Shown here: one piece after another, positions 1 through 11,550 of the stretch
Numbering within the stretch: position 1 is the stretch's first letter
Layout of the letters: each line of letters begins with the position of its first letter
Assembly: GCA_037179515.1 (NCBI GenBank)
Contig: JAXCGZ010021089.1
Span: forward strand, 2,501 to 66,500
Source: Halocaridina rubra
Taxonomy: Eukaryota; Arthropoda; Malacostraca; Decapoda; Atyidae
Length of the DNA stretch: 64,000 nt
Direction: 5' to 3'
Notes under the pieces: model-generated
Seen by the model: the letters and a program-made list of their open reading frames with translations, nothing else
Told to the model about the DNA's origin: nothing
Database searches by the model: none
Made by a program: the position numbers and the translations under genes

Positions 1-291
1 TTATGATAATAACAATAGTAGTAATACTAAAATTAATGATGATAATTATGATAATAAAGTAGAGCATTAGCAATAAATTTTGCATTATGATACCTGAAAT
101 GGAAATATGAGAGTAAAGGTAAGACATATTGCAATGTACAGTTTTGTATTACTGTAGTGCTTTGATATTTTCCTATTTAGTATACTGTACAAGAAGTGTA
201 GTTTTAATATATCTTGCAATGAGAACTTAGATTATTTCTGTAGATTATGTACTGTATGTTCTTTTGCCTCTCCAGACTCACCTGCCCCAGT
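1..291. other. AT-rich sequence, nothing recognised
   Basis: AT-rich DNA with short imperfect TAA/GAT-type simple repeats near the start. I see no reading frame, RNA or repeat end here. Confidence 0.5.
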
Positions 292-534
<243 letters not shown>

Positions 535-895
535 AAATTTCCACTTTAATAGTCCTGTGCTCACTGCTGGTGGATGCACCACTGACGGCTGCTTCAAGAA
601 CTGGCTGCTAGTTGGTGCTGGTGCAGGCCCTCAGTTTATGTCTACCTGTACTGCCATATGCTTAGCTTTATTGCGCCAAGCTGGAATTTTTCATTCAAAG
701 TCCCGTGTGGGTTGCTGATTGGCTCATGCTACTGGCTTCTGTTGCAAGAGATGCTCATTGGCTCTGGCTCAGGCCCTTGGTTTATTGATCTGTACCTCCA
801 TAGCAGTGATGTGCGCATTATTGCTTCGTAGTTTTGTGCTTGACTTATGTATTTCAGTGCTTTAGTGCTCACAGTTTTAGTAATTTTCTATAATC

Positions 896-1984
896 ATGTT
901 GAAAGTAGGGAAGGAAGGAAAGTGTAAAAGAGTCAATTTATATGTAGCTCAAAAGCTTGAGTTGATTTATAAGTTAGAAATTGATATATTAGTTGAGCAT
1001 GTGTGAGGAATACTATATGAAGAAGCAAAGTGCATTAAAGTACTGCATACGCACCTTTCCTGTCCATTATTACATCTTCGGAGAAGCATGGTTTACTAGC
1101 TCCATGTTTTTTGACTGGTTTCATAAGAATATATTACCAGAAGTACATAGGTGCCAGGATGTAAAAGCTATCCTTCAACACACCACACCTTTGCATCATT
1201 CCACAGAAAAACTTTGTACTCATGGGAAAATTAATGTAATTTTGTTATCGACAAACACCATGTCAATAATATAACTGATGGATCAAGGTGTGATAAGTGC
1301 GAGCAAAAGAAAATACCATCAAGAATATTTGGAGGAAGCTATGTTGGTGGTGGAGGACGACCATGACACAGAGTGTGATATCATTGAGCAAGGCAGTCTA
1401 AAAAATATAAAAAATTACAACCTCCAGTGTGATGTATTCAACTTTGCATAGTCACGGAAGGACCTTAGAATTTAAACACTTGCAAATAGCAAGAAGAAAA
1501 TCATTGATGATGCAGAACTTTTAAACTTCTGCAGTTTTGAAGCCACCAACTTCCACTGTGTGCTACATATGCAGGGGAGACAGCTGGAACCTTGCAGAAT
1601 GCTCATGAAAAGCTTGATGAAAATTAAAGTGACTCAGGATACCAGATACTTTTGGATGCAAAAATTGTGGAGGAAGTGGTTGGTGAGCAGGACAGCAACA
1701 GCAGTGACAAGGAAGACGTCAGTGAATTTGCCAAAATTATGAACGGTGGGTAGTTGTACGAACACAGTACTACGATATATGGAAAACACCATAATAAAGA
1801 AATTAGGGCTCATTATGCATATCTTCACATTCTTCGTGAAACTGTCTTTAGAGAACAGTCTAAGAGTGGGAAACTGGTCAAAACAGTATTTTCACTACTG
1901 CGACACCTCCAGCTTCACCTGACTAGCCAACATCTGTTACATCTGCATTCTCAACTGAACACCCAGCAACACCTGGTATATAGA
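896..1984 (+). pseudogene. Decayed Jerky/Tigger-type transposase
   Basis: From the ATG at 896 the frame reads like the N-terminal helix-turn-helix of Jerky/Tigger transposases: a QKLELIYKLE segment, then a CEEY segment after a frameshift near 990. At 1090-1290 it jumps to the DDE catalytic region: a DWFHKNILPEV segment, then a degenerate LLSTNTMSII followed by a stop and MDQGVIS. The usual order is a Pro-Asn-Thr-Thr-Ser block followed by MDQGVI. The acidic C-terminal region continues in shifted frames (1560-1740). Most of the DNA-binding domain and the first catalytic Asp are gone. At 1985 it is cut by the younger Tigger element, and its tail appears to resume at 9827. The family is clear; element boundaries are not. 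Confidence 0.7.
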
Positions 1985-2110
1985 TACAGTAATCCCTCAC
2001 TATATCGCAATTCACCTTCCGCGAATTCAATACATCGCAGGCTTTTATGGCTAGCATGTGCATTTTATATCGCAGATTTTCTGGGTATATGCGGGAATCC
2101 ACGATATGTG

Positions 2111-2530
2111 GAAATATTAAACTTTCCAGTATTTTCAGTATTTTATTGATAAAAAAAAAACGTATTTCCTCGCCTAAGAATAATAAAACAGTAAAAAAAA
2201 TAGCAAAACACATAAATTTAAACATATAACTCACAGTATTGCACCATGTAAAATACGATACCGGTATCGGCATCTTGGAAAATGCAAAGGGTCACACCTT
2301 CATGAGATAGTACAGATTAAAATTTCCAATATTTTCATTATTTTATTGAAAAAAAAAAAAAAGTATTTCCTAGCCTAAGAATACTAAAACAGTAAAATAT
2401 AGTAAAAAACATAAATCTAAACATGTATCTCACAGTACTGTACCATACAAAATACGATACCGGTATCGGCTTCTTGGAAAACGCAAAGGATTGCACCTAC
2501 GGGATGCTACTGGCTGATGGGTGGGAGACG
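2111..2530. repeat. Imperfect tandem duplication, about 209-bp unit
   Basis: The block at 2111-2320 recurs at 2321-2530 with scattered changes. Shared landmarks are a poly-A run followed by GTATTTCCT, CTAAGAATA, and ACGATACCGGTATCGG. It lies between the 5' inverted repeat and the transposase start, so it is subterminal sequence of the Tigger element. ATACCGGTAT is a perfect palindrome in both units. Confidence 0.85.
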
Positions 2531-2732
2531 ACAAATCAGAGAATTGTGTTCTGTATGTTCTGTATCCTGGGGTCTGATTGGCTTTTTGATTGAAGCTTGA
2601 TTCTCCTAGCATCTTCCATTGTCTCGCCTCACCCATTCAGTTACTCACGTGTGCGCCGTTCGCATTGTGCCTCTTAATACATTGTGCTTGTGTTTTTTGT
2701 GAACCTTTTGCTTGTGTATTTCAACCCCTGCA

Positions 2733-3455
2733 ATGCCGCCCAAGCGTTCTTCATCTTCTAAGGCTTCTGGTAGTGAGCCTAAGTGGCAAAGGAAGATGTT
2801 GACCATAGCAGATAAGGTAAAACTGTTAGATATGCTGAAGGAAGGAAGAAGATTCTCGGCTGTCGGCTGCCATTTCGGCATCAACGAATCTACTGTTCGC
2901 TACATCAAGAAGGAAGAGATGAGTATCAGGAAGACAGCGACTCTTACTTTTAACAAAACAGTGAAGAGGGTCGTAACACCCCGCAATAAGATAATAGTGC
3001 GGATGGAATCTGCTTTGGCCCTTTGGATTGCTGATTGCAGGGAGAAGAACATCATCATAGACACCAGTATCATACAAACAAAGACGACGAAGCTGTATGA
3101 GACATTCGCTGCAAACGAACCCGACAACGACAGTGGTAACCATGAGGAGGAGGAGAAAGAAGAAATGGAAGACCCACAACCAGGACCCTCCAGCAATTCT
3201 CCACTGAGGAAACCATCGTTCCTTGCTAGCAAGGGATGGTTCGCCAAATTTCAAAAACGCTGCCTCTGCAGATAGAGCTGCAGCTGAAGATTATGTGAAC
3301 AACGACTTCAAGAAAATTATCGAGGAGGGTGGTTATTCTCCTGAGTAAGTGTTCAACATGGATAAGACTGGGTTATTTTGGAAGCGAATGCCGTCTGGCA
3401 CTTTTCTTCTCAAGGAAGAAGCTAAAGCCCCGGGATTTTATGCACACAAAGACTG
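2733..3455 (+). pseudogene. Tigger transposase, N-terminal half
   Basis: The start ATG (2733) opens with MPPKRSS and is followed by a CENP-B/Tigger-type DNA-binding region: VKLLDMLKEG, then a helix-turn-helix GINESTVRYIKKEE. This resembles TIGD1-like proteins by recall of the family. An acidic linker follows (about residues 130-160). Near 3260 the frame breaks with loss of sequence. The second binding domain resumes in another frame (AADRAAAEDYV). An in-frame TAA follows at about 3346, then the first catalytic motif, VFNMDKTGLFWKRMP. The gene stops at a CR1 insertion after AHKDC. The rest is at 8570. No functional transposase can be made from it. Confidence 0.8.
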
Positions 3456-4255
3456 TGATTACCTAATTGTGTTTACGGGAAAGAGCCCAAAGCTCGTATC
3501 TTCCCGTCTCCTCATCGGTTCCATTTTATACTTAGTGATACTTATCATACCTGTCCTTAAAACTATGGATTGAGATAGCATTAACTACCTCCTCGCTTAG
3601 CCAATTCCAATTATCAACTACTCTTACACTGAAAAAGTATTTTCTTACATCCTGCAAAGAAGTTTTCTTACGAAGCTTCAAACTATGACCTCTAGTTCTA
3701 GAGCCAGCCATATCAAAATATCGATCCCTATCCACTCTATCATAACCATGAAGGAATTTAAAGACTGTCACCATATCCCCCCTCACTCTTCTAGCTTCGA
3801 GTGATGGTAAGTCTAATTCCCTCAGCCTCTCATCATAACTGTGATTGCGCATTTCTGGCACCAGTTTCGTGGCATGTCTTTGAACTTTTTCAAGCTTAGC
3901 TATGTGCTTTTTCAAGTGCGGATTCCAAAAGGGGGCTGCATATTCGAGTTTTGGCCTCACATAGGTTACATAAATATTTCTGAACATTTCCTTGTCCATG
4001 TGCCTGAAGGCTACCCTTACATTTGATAAGAATGCATATGCTGCCCTTACTATGCCATTTATATGTATTTCTGGAGACAAATCTGCCAGTATGTTTACTC
4101 CTAGATCTCTCATTTTCTGTCTCTTGAAGTTGTACTCCAGCCACCGAGTAGTCAAGCTTGGGCCTTCTTGCACTTGTACCCATTCACATTACCTTACATT
4201 TTGAAGTATTGAATTTCATTAGCCACTTTTCTGACCACTCATGCAGATTATTTAT

Positions 4256-4455
4256 TATTAGTACAGTGGTAACGCGCTGGCTTCGCATTCACGAGGTCGA
4301 AAGATCGGTCCCCGTCCAAGACCGAGAGTTTAAGCTGTTTACTGGCAGGAACTGCTGTGGTTGGACATCACAGTGGGGGGTTGGGGCTTGCCCTGGCTGA
4401 CGAATACCCATTGTAATGAAATGGAAATAAAGTTAAAAAAAAAAAAAAAAAAAAT
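4256..4455 (+). mobile_element. tRNA-derived SINE, copy 1
   Basis: A tRNA-like head (AGTACAGTGGTAACGCGC, then CTTCGCATTC) is followed by a body ending in GAAATGGAAATAAAGT and a run of about 18 A (4438-4455). The head resembles a tRNA-Ala type (GCGC, then CTTCGCAT as an anticodon arm with CGC); this is recall, not a fold. It is inserted inside ORF2 of CR1 copy 1: the flanking RT sequence resumes directly after the A-tail with about nine bases lost. A second copy lies at 10095-10275. Confidence 0.75.
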
Positions 4456-4906
4456 CCTGAAGTTCTCTACCATTGTTCTCGTTTTTTACTTTCTTCACAA
4501 TCTTTGCATCATCTGCAAACATATTCATGAATGAATTTACAGACTCTGGTAGGTCATTTACATATACAAGGAACAAAAGTGGCCCTAAAACTGAACCCTG
4601 TGGAACTCCACTACTAACTCTTCTCCATTCAGACACTGAGTGTCTTACTCTAACCCTCTGTTCCCTTCCTTCTAAGTAAGTTTTTATCCATTCCAAAACA
4701 TTTCCACCTAATCTAGCCATTGATTGCAGCTTCCTAATAAGTCTCCCATGTGGAACAGTGTCAAACGCTTTCTGGAAGTCTAGGAATATGCAATATGCCC
4801 AGCCCTCTCTTTCCTGTAAGATTTGGCTTACCTCATCATAAAATTCTAATAAGTTTGTTACTGTTGATCTACCTTCTCTGAAGCCATGTTGCCTCAATGA
4901 CAAAAA

Positions 4907-5358
4907 AGCACATAGCTAAGCTTGAAAAAGTTCAAAGACATGCCACGAAGCTGGTGCCAGAAATACGCAATCTCAGTTATGATGAGAGGCTGAGGGAATT
5001 AGACTTACCATCACCCAAAGCTAGAAGAGTGAGGGGGGATATGGTGACAGTCTTTAAATTCCTTCATGGTTATGATAGAGTGGATAGGGATCGATATTTT
5101 GATATGGCTGGCTCTAGAACTAGAGGTCATAGTTTGAAGCTTCGTAAGAAAACTTCTTTGCAGGATGTAAGGAAATACTTTTTCAGTGTAAGAGTAGTTG
5201 ATAATTGGAATTGGCTAAGCGAGGAGGTAGTTAATGCTATCTCAATCCATAGTTTTAAGGACAGGTATGATAAGTGTCACTAAGTATAAAATGGAACCGA
5301 TGAGGAGACGGGAAGATACGAGCTTTGGGCTCTTTCCCGTAAGCACAATTAGGTAATC
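4907..5358 (+). mobile_element. 5'-truncated CR1 fragment inserted in reverse inside copy 1
   Basis: This is the last 450 bp of the same CR1 family: the ORF2 C-terminus (frame 4909-5283, with LEKVQRHATKLVPEIRN and a WNWLSEEVVNA ending) plus the 3' tail with AATTAGGTAATCAC. It runs opposite to its host copy. ACAAAAA flanks both sides (4900-4906 and 5359-5365), consistent with a target-site duplication. The host frame resumes immediately after it. Confidence 0.8.
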
Positions 5359-7008
5359 ACAAAAAGTTGAAGGATTCCAAGTGAAGAGAGATATGTTTCC
5401 TTAGTAGTTTCTCCATAACTTTGCAAAGTATGCTGGTCAAGGAAACTGGTCTATAGTTCAGAGCCATATCCCTCCTTCCCTTTTTGAAGATAGGTATCAC
5501 ATTTGCTTGTTTCCAGCATCTTGGAATCTCCCCTGACTCCAGTGACTTTTTAAATATGATACTTAGTGCCACTGATATTGAGTTTGCGCATTTTTTAAGC
5601 ACATGAGGGGATATGTCATCAGGACCTGTAGCTTTATGAACATCTAAATCCATCAGCGCTTTGCATACCTCTGTGGCTGTAAGGTTGATGTTCTCTAATA
5701 CCGGCCCTTGAGCTTCTATCACTGCAATCTGAGGGGGTGGGGTATTTTCTACTGTAAATACTGACTGAAACTCCTTGTTCAATTCTTTGCAGATCTCTTC
5801 ATCCGTCTCAGTGATGCTTCCATCCGCTCTCTTTAGCCTTAAAACCTGTTCTTTTACCTTCAGTTTTCCTCTGATAAAGCTGTGGAAAAGCTTGGGATTT
5901 TCTTTAGCCTTCCTGGTGATGTCCCTCTCATAGTCTCTCTCTGCCTCTCTCCTTTTACTTAGGTAGTCATTTCTTGCTCTTTTGTAGGTTTGCCAGGCAT
6001 TTATGTTTTTTCTCCTCCTATACCTTTTCCAGTATTTGTCTCTCCACTCCTTAGCTCTTTTACACCCATTATCGAACCATTTCTCTCTGGCATGAATTAC
6101 ACCTACTTTGGTGACAGGTATGCAGCAATCTACTATCTTCCCATATTTCTCACAAAAGATGTCATACATTTCTTGTACAGATTTGTTGTAAAATAAGGTT
6201 CTCCAGTCAAGAACTGCAAAACGCTCATTCATTTTGATGTAATCTCCTTTCGGATAGTTCCTCCTCATGTCCTCAGTGCCTCTACTCTCAGGAAGAATAT
6301 CTTCAATGATATACTCCATCAACAACACACAGTGGTCACTCTTTCCAATTGGTGGTACATACTCAATTTTTTCAATATCCAACACATTATTTGTGAACAC
6401 TAGATCAAGTAGTGATGGCTCATCCCCACCCCTGGCCTTTGTTGGTTCCATTACATGTTGGTGTAGGAAATTCCCTTGTACGCAATCTAGGAATCTTGCC
6501 CCAAATGAGTCCTCACCACTGTGTGGGTCAAGATTTATCCAATCTATCTCTTTATGATTAAAGTCTCCCATAATCAAAATCCTACATTTTTTTTCCCGTG
6601 CCATGTTAACAACTGAGTTTATGACTTCAATAGTACCTATATTACTTTCCTCATAAACTTCAAGCCTATTTTGGTTCCTTGGTGGGTTGTATACAACAGT
6701 TATTATAATGCTCTCTGACCCAGTATTTATGCGAGCAACAAGAAATTCCTTGAACTCACTTTCTATAGCCAAGTTTATTTCTTCAACTTGAATCCTTTCA
6801 CTTATGAGCAGTGCTATCCCTCCACCAGTCCTCTCAGATCTTTCAGCCCTTAATATTCTGAAGCCCTTAGGAAAAACTGTGACACTGTTTATGTCCTCAC
6901 TCAACTTAGTCTCTGTAATTGCTACTATATCTGCCTTACTGTTGTGAATCCTTGCTTTTAATTCTACTGCCTTACCAGCTAATCCATCAGCATTTGTGTA
7001 TAACAATC

Positions 7009-8044
7009 TTAATGAGGCCCCATCCCCTGATCTTCTGTCATTATCTTCTTTATCTCCCCTTTGTCTGGAAGAACTCTGTAATGAAAATTTTTCTTCTGTT
7101 CTTCATTTCTTTCATCATTTAACCTTCTTGCCTCTTGCAACAAGTTTTTTATCTTTCCCATCTCTTCCTGTGTTCTGTATCGTCTAATGAACACTTCTTT
7201 GAATTCTTGAAGGTCTTTTAGACTTTTTTTTTCTCAACAATATTTCCCTACATGTTTCCCCTCTCTCAAAGGTTACTTTTGTTGGTCTCGGCTTTCCTTC
7301 CCTCGAATATTTACCTAGTTGGTGTATGTTTACAATATCCTCAGGACCACATACTACTCCAAGCTTTCTTATCGTTGGCTCCTGGGATTCGCTTATGCCT
7401 GAGATTACCACTGTCTTCTCCTTATCAAGTGCCTGTCTGATGAGTGGGTTTGCCCTTTCCATCACAACGTCTTTCATTTTTTCAATTACTGTCTCTTTAT
7501 AGTCAACTGTTTGTATGTTTTCCAGTGCCACCACCTTTACAGCCTCTTTTACTGCCACATTCCCCTTTAGTGCATCAGCAAAGGAAGTTTTCATGGCATC
7601 ATTTTCCATATTCAGCTCCTGGAACTCTTTTCTGAACTGTTCAATGTTTTCCTTAATTTGGACATTCCAAGCAGCAATCTCGTCTCTCTCAGAAGAGAGC
7701 AGTGAACTAACATCTAATTCTTTTAGGTTGTCATTCAGCTGTTTGTTTTTATCTTCTTGTTTAGAAATTCTAGATTCTAGTTGACTCTTTTCCCCTTCCA
7801 GCTTCTTTATTCTTTTTTCTAGTTCCTTTCTCTCCTGCCCTTGTGCTTTATTTGCTTCCTCCAAATATCTTATTTGCTCTCTGAGTGTTTCATTCTCTTT
7901 CATTTCTCCATCCATATTCCGAATTTTTTCATCAAGGCTTATAACCATTGCCTCTAAATTCTTGATTTTCTGTTTAACTCTCCTAATGGCTACCCCTCCT
8001 ACCGACCCATGGATGGGGGAGGTTTGGGACAGAGATGGCGTCAT
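7009..8044 (-). pseudogene. CR1-like ORF1, copy 1
   Basis: It starts at the ATG ending at 8044 (MTPSLSQTSPIHGSVG). A long coiled coil with heptad-like Glu/Lys/Leu spacing covers about residues 20-115, followed by an RRM-type nucleic-acid-binding region (VVISGISES; IHQLGKYSREGKPRPTKVTF). This organisation matches ORF1 RNA-binding proteins of L1/CR1-type elements. Compared with copy 2, about 19 codons after SQEPT are missing and an extra A in a poly-A run shifts the frame near residue 275. The rest, to LPDKGEIKKI, is in another frame (7194-7009). Confidence 0.8.
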
Positions 8045-8532
8045 TTTTATGTTCTCCCTCTCACAGACTATAGAAAGAAGAAGAGAAAGAGGAAAAAAAA
8101 AAGAGAAAAACTTTTATTTAAGCTTCACACAGAATTTTTATATCTCCATATAAGTGCTATTTAGTGACTCAATTTATCTCTTTTCTGGTAACACACATCT
8201 TAACTTAAAAACTTGACCATGGTAATTTAAGGATAAAAAGACAAAGAAAAAAAATGCAACAAAACAAAAGTCAAACCTGAAGGAAAATTCGAATTTGTGT
8301 CTGAGGAGGCACCCACCTGTTTCTGCTATATATTCTTCCTAACTGATAAACTCACTTGCTAACCAAGATATGTTATCACAGGATTAGTCTTTACATTTAA
8401 CTCAATATATATACAAAATAAAAAAAAAATAGTAAAAGAGAAAGCTAAAAGAAAAGCAAAAAAAAATGAAGAAAATAAGACATCTGTACTACTTGGCAAC
8501 TTAACTCAGTACTGTTGACAGGTGGATATTTG

Positions 8533-8569
8533 GTATTTGGTATTTATTTAATTATTCAATTAAATAAGC
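8533..8569. other. Short unassigned junction between CR1 and Tigger
   Basis: About 37 bp of AT-rich sequence between the 5' end of CR1 copy 1 and the point where the Tigger frame resumes. It includes a duplicated TGGTATT motif and probably formed on insertion. Confidence 0.4.
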
Positions 8570-9690
8570 GGGAATGTTGCGGGCTTTATGTTAAAGCCAG
8601 GACTTATCTACAAGTCAAAGAACCCTAGGGCTTTGAAGAATAAAAACAAGAATCTGCTGCCAGTGTATTGGATGCATGACCTTAAGGCCTGGATCACGAA
8701 AAGCTTCACAACGGACTGGTTTTACCAATGCTTTATCCCTCAGGTCCAAGTTTATCTTGCAGAGAAGGGCCTTGAATTTAAATTCCTTCTATTGATGGCT
8801 AATGCTGGTGGCCACACAACTGAGCTCCATTATGATGGTGTTCAGGTAGAGTTCCTGCCACCAAATACGACATCACTGATTCCGCCTATGGATCAAGGCG
8901 TTATTCGTGTGTTCAAGGCCCTCTACACATGAAATGCCTTGGCAAACCTGGTTGACTCCATGGATGTGGACAAAGAATTCACACTGAAGGCATACTGCCA
9001 TAACTACACGATTGCTACATGCATTCAAAATTTTCAGAATGCACTCAAAGAGATGAAGCCGGCCACAATCAATGACAGCTGGAAGAATTGTGGCTCTTAG
9101 TCATCTACAACTACAAGGGATTTACTCCTGATGAAGTGCATAACTCGACAGTTGCGAAAGCTGTGAAGTTGGCTGCATTGCTAGGAGGAGAAGGCTTTAA
9201 AGATATGAATCACGAAGACATCAATGAACTGATCGACTGCCACTCGCAGCCTTTGACTGATGAAGACTTGGAGGATATGACAAAATCAGCAAGCAAAGAA
9301 GAGGAAGAACAACAACAGCAAATGCACGATGAAGTCAAAGAACCTGGCCTTACACTCGACGGCTCGCAGCCATGTATAACATGGCCAAAGAACTCCAACA
9401 ACTGTCGCAGGAGTATGACGATGATATGGTTCGTTCGGTGCACTTCTGCAATATTATTGATGATACCATGACTCTTTACAAGACCATCTTCGCACAAAGA
9501 AGAAACAGCAACAGCAACTCCCCATTACCATGTTCTTCTCTCACCAAAAGCAGCCGTAAAGCTGTCATTGGCTGTGCAGTATGTAAACGTCATCATCATA
9601 TCATCCAGGGTAAGCTCACCTATGACGGTCATATAAATTTACGCTTGCGCGCTGTTATTAATAAAGTAAAGGGTGAGTTGTTAGCAGTGC
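8570..9690 (+). pseudogene. Tigger transposase, C-terminal half
   Basis: This continues the gene broken at 3455. GNVAGFMLKPGLIYKSKN and LPVYWMHDLKAWIT are typical Tigger DDE-domain blocks. PPNTTSLIPPMDQGVIRVF follows, then a stop near 8929. The acidic C-terminus continues (GFTPDEVHNS, INELIDCH, then a Q-rich acidic stretch) and ends with shifted frames at 9372-9690. The catalytic block that should read with Asp as LLLxDNAxGH reads LLLMANAGGH, so the second catalytic Asp is lost. With the CR1 insertion this makes it a dead gene. Confidence 0.8.
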
Positions 9691-9824
9691 AGTAAGGGTT
9701 TATACAGCAAAGGTAAAAATAAATTTAAAATACCTGTAATAAATATGGTGCTGCTACTTCGTGGATTTTCACCTATCGCGGGTGGTCCCGGAACCGAACC
9801 CCTGCGATAAATGAGGGATCACTG
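9630..9824 (-). repeat. Tigger 3' terminal region
   Basis: Read outside-in on the minus strand it begins CAGTGATCCCTCATTTATCGC, followed by a block shared with 15100-15300 and 18807-19010 (GTTCGGTTCCGGGACCA; CACCATATTTATTACAGG in the other copies). Three copies of this end occur in the window. This is the only one attached to a recognisable transposase. Confidence 0.75.
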
Positions 9825-9826
9825 TA

Positions 9827-10050
9827 TACTATATTCACCAGCACAGCTTTACTCAATATCACTGAAGCTGGATAGCTCCGATGTCTCAGAAAATATATCT
9901 GTGCCCCCTACTACTATGATCATGCATATCAAGAATACCTTGTCACCATCCTTTGTCCTGTTAAGTGTGATTTTATTGTGTGGACCCCATGGCAGTGTTA
10001 TGCTTGCGACTTTGATCCATCTGGTTGAGGGTTTGCAGCCCACCACAGAT
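9827..10050 (+). pseudogene. Displaced tail of the older Jerky/Tigger-type remnant
   Basis: Removing the Tigger element at 1987-9824 joins a Ser/Thr/Pro-rich frame before 1984 (TEHPATPGI) to a Ser-rich frame here (SPAQLYSISLKLDSSDVSEN). A Ser/Thr/Pro-rich region is common at the C-terminus of Jerky-type transposases. The link is inference from position and composition. Confidence 0.4.
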
Positions 10051-10094
10051 TGAGGTTAGAAAGGGCATTCACTCAGGGCAACAGTCATTTGCCT

Positions 10095-10275
10095 GCTGGC
10101 TAGTACAGTGGTAACGCGCTGGCTTCGCATTCATGAGGTCGAAAGATCGGTTCCCGTCCAAGACCGAGAGTTTAAGCTGTTTACTGGCAGGAACTACTGT
10201 GGGTGGACACCACAGTGGGGGGTTGGGGCTTACCCTGGCTGACGAATACCCATTGTATTGAAATGGAAATAAAGT
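10095..10275 (+). mobile_element. tRNA-derived SINE, copy 2
   Basis: Closely similar to the SINE at 4256: same tRNA-like head, same ACTGGCAGGAACT block, same GAAATGGAAATAAAGT end. Instead of a poly-A tail it runs into a short TA-rich stretch. Its left edge is a few bases longer (GCTGGC) than copy 1. Confidence 0.75.
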
Positions 10276-10628
10276 ATTATATATATATTATATAAATCTA
10301 AAGTCCTTGGCAAGAAATCACCTTCCTAGCCCTTAGTTGCATAAGTCCGTGATGTAAAACCTATCGCATCACATCGCTGTATTATAGTTTACTTTATTAT
10401 ACTTTATTTACATTTAAGATGTATATATTATTTTCACACTGGATATTATGTATGGTTTATTGATTGATAATAAGTATTACAGAGGGTACAGTATTTCTCT
10501 TCTGTTCACAATGTGAGTCTTGATATTACCTACTAAAGATCTCCCCCTGCCGGAAACTATGGACAATTCGATTAATCGAAACCAAGGTCCCCCACTATTC
10601 GTCCTTTATATCAAGGGTTGAATGTGTA
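10276..10628. other. AT-rich intervening sequence
   Basis: No reading frame or named repeat seen. Contains several TTTATT-rich stretches and ends at a possible transposon terminus (CAGTAGGTCCTCCC at 10631). Confidence 0.45.
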
Positions 10629-10809
10629 TACAGTAGGTCCTCCCTGCATAGCATCGTTCCGAGTTACGTCGTTATGTCAGAGGCCAATAAATAATTAATA
10701 ATAATAAATTAATTTTTTTACCTTCCTGGCTGGTGGGGTAAATTCAGACCGTGTGCCAAAACAGTTTGTGAGCACGGCAGAGGAATACACAGCTAGCAGC
10801 ACTGCTGTT

Positions 10810-11126
10810 TCATATTTATCAAGTTACTGGCTTTATTTATTTATTTGTTTATATATTTGGTAATATTAAATTTAAAATAAAACATCAAACACAACTGTAA
10901 ATACGATTTTATTCAAAAAACATATGAATACAAAGCTAGCAAACACAGCTGTATTCATATTTACCAAGTTAATGGCTTTATTTATTTTTTTATATATTTG
11001 GTTTTATTGAAGGGTTATATTGAATTTTAAAAAAAAACTGTAAATACGATTTTATTTAAGATTCATATGAATACAAAACTAGCAAACACAGCTGTGTTTG
11101 TATTTATCAAGTTAGTGGCTTTATTT

Positions 11127-11221
<95 letters not shown>

Positions 11222-11550
11222 TTGCTTATATTGAATTAAAAAACGAACACATAGCTGTAAAGATGATTTTATTCAAAATGCACACGAAAACAAAGCTAGC
11301 AAAAACAGATGTATTCATATTTATCAAGTTGATGGTTTTATTCACTTATTTTATATATTTGGTTATATTGAATTAAAAAATCAAACAAACACATTGCTGT
11401 AAATAAGATTTTATTTGAAATACACACAAATACAAAACTAGCAAACACAGCTGTATTTATATTTATCAGGTTAATGACTTTATTTATTTTTTATATATTT
11501 GGTTATCTTGAATTTGAAAAAAAATCCGTAAATACGATTTTATCTGAAAT
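10810..11550. repeat. About 142-bp tandem repeat, five units
   Basis: The landmark TTTATC(A)AGTTNNTGGCTTTA recurs at 10815, 10960, 11103, 11320 and 11462. Spacing is 141-145 bp, except for one interval of 217 bp that contains a (TA)n expansion. Each unit also has CTGTAAATACGATTTTAT and CTAGCAAACACAG blocks. Confidence 0.85.
11129..11220. repeat. (TA)n tract inside a tandem-repeat unit
   Basis: About 46 TA repeats. It replaces or expands the short TATATATTTGG segment present in the neighbouring 142-bp units, so it looks like in-place expansion. Confidence 0.9.

Larger units (their letters stand above)
3532..7006 (-). pseudogene. CR1-like ORF2 (endonuclease + reverse transcriptase), interrupted
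   Basis: The first part (7006-5366) carries an APE-type endonuclease: LLYTNADGLAGK at the start, ITETKLS, MGDFNHKEIDW, LLDLVFTN and GKSDHCVL. It runs into the RT N-terminus (HKATGPDDISPHVLKK; NYRPVSLTS). After the reversed CR1 fragment the RT core resumes at 4903: DFQKAFDTVPH, SSGVPQGSVLGP and the catalytic MFADDAK. A SINE at 4256-4455 then separates the C-terminal thumb and tail (4173-3532). EN and RT catalytic residues are visible, and no stop separates EN from RT here (the codon that is TAA in copies 2 and 5 is GAA). The two insertions and frameshifts make it non-functional. Confidence 0.85.
3454..8532 (-). mobile_element. CR1-like non-LTR retrotransposon, copy 1
   Basis: Read on the minus strand it holds ORF1 (8044-7009), an endonuclease/reverse transcriptase ORF2 (7006-3532) and a 3' end made of the AATTAGGTAATCAC unit. 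It interrupts the Tigger transposase codon series, which resumes at 8570. Its 5' end matches copy 2 from about 30650 onward, so it is 5'-shortened by roughly 370 bp relative to copy 2. Two later insertions sit in it: a SINE (4256-4455) and a 5'-truncated CR1 fragment in the opposite direction (4907-5358). Clade (CR1 versus other Jockey-group) is inferred from domain order and a short repeated tail without poly-A. Confidence 0.8.
1987..9824 (+). mobile_element. Tigger/pogo-type DNA transposon with nested insertions
   Basis: The ends are inverted: CAGTAATCCCTCAC at 1987 and GAGGGATCACTG ending at 9824, with a matching TATCGCA block inside each. Both ends are flanked by TA (1985-1986 and 9825-9826), the target duplication of Tc1/mariner/pogo elements. 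Between them lies a split transposase pseudogene (2733-3455 and 8570-9690). About 5.1 kb of the 7.8-kb span is a CR1-like insertion, so the original element was near 2.7 kb, normal for Tigger. The older transposase remnant on either side is the host sequence. Confidence 0.75.

Noticed and set aside
7962..8153. Plus-strand frames opposite CR1 ORF1, ORF2 and gypsy/BEL genes
   Set aside because: They are shadows of coding regions on the other strand and carry no motif of their own.
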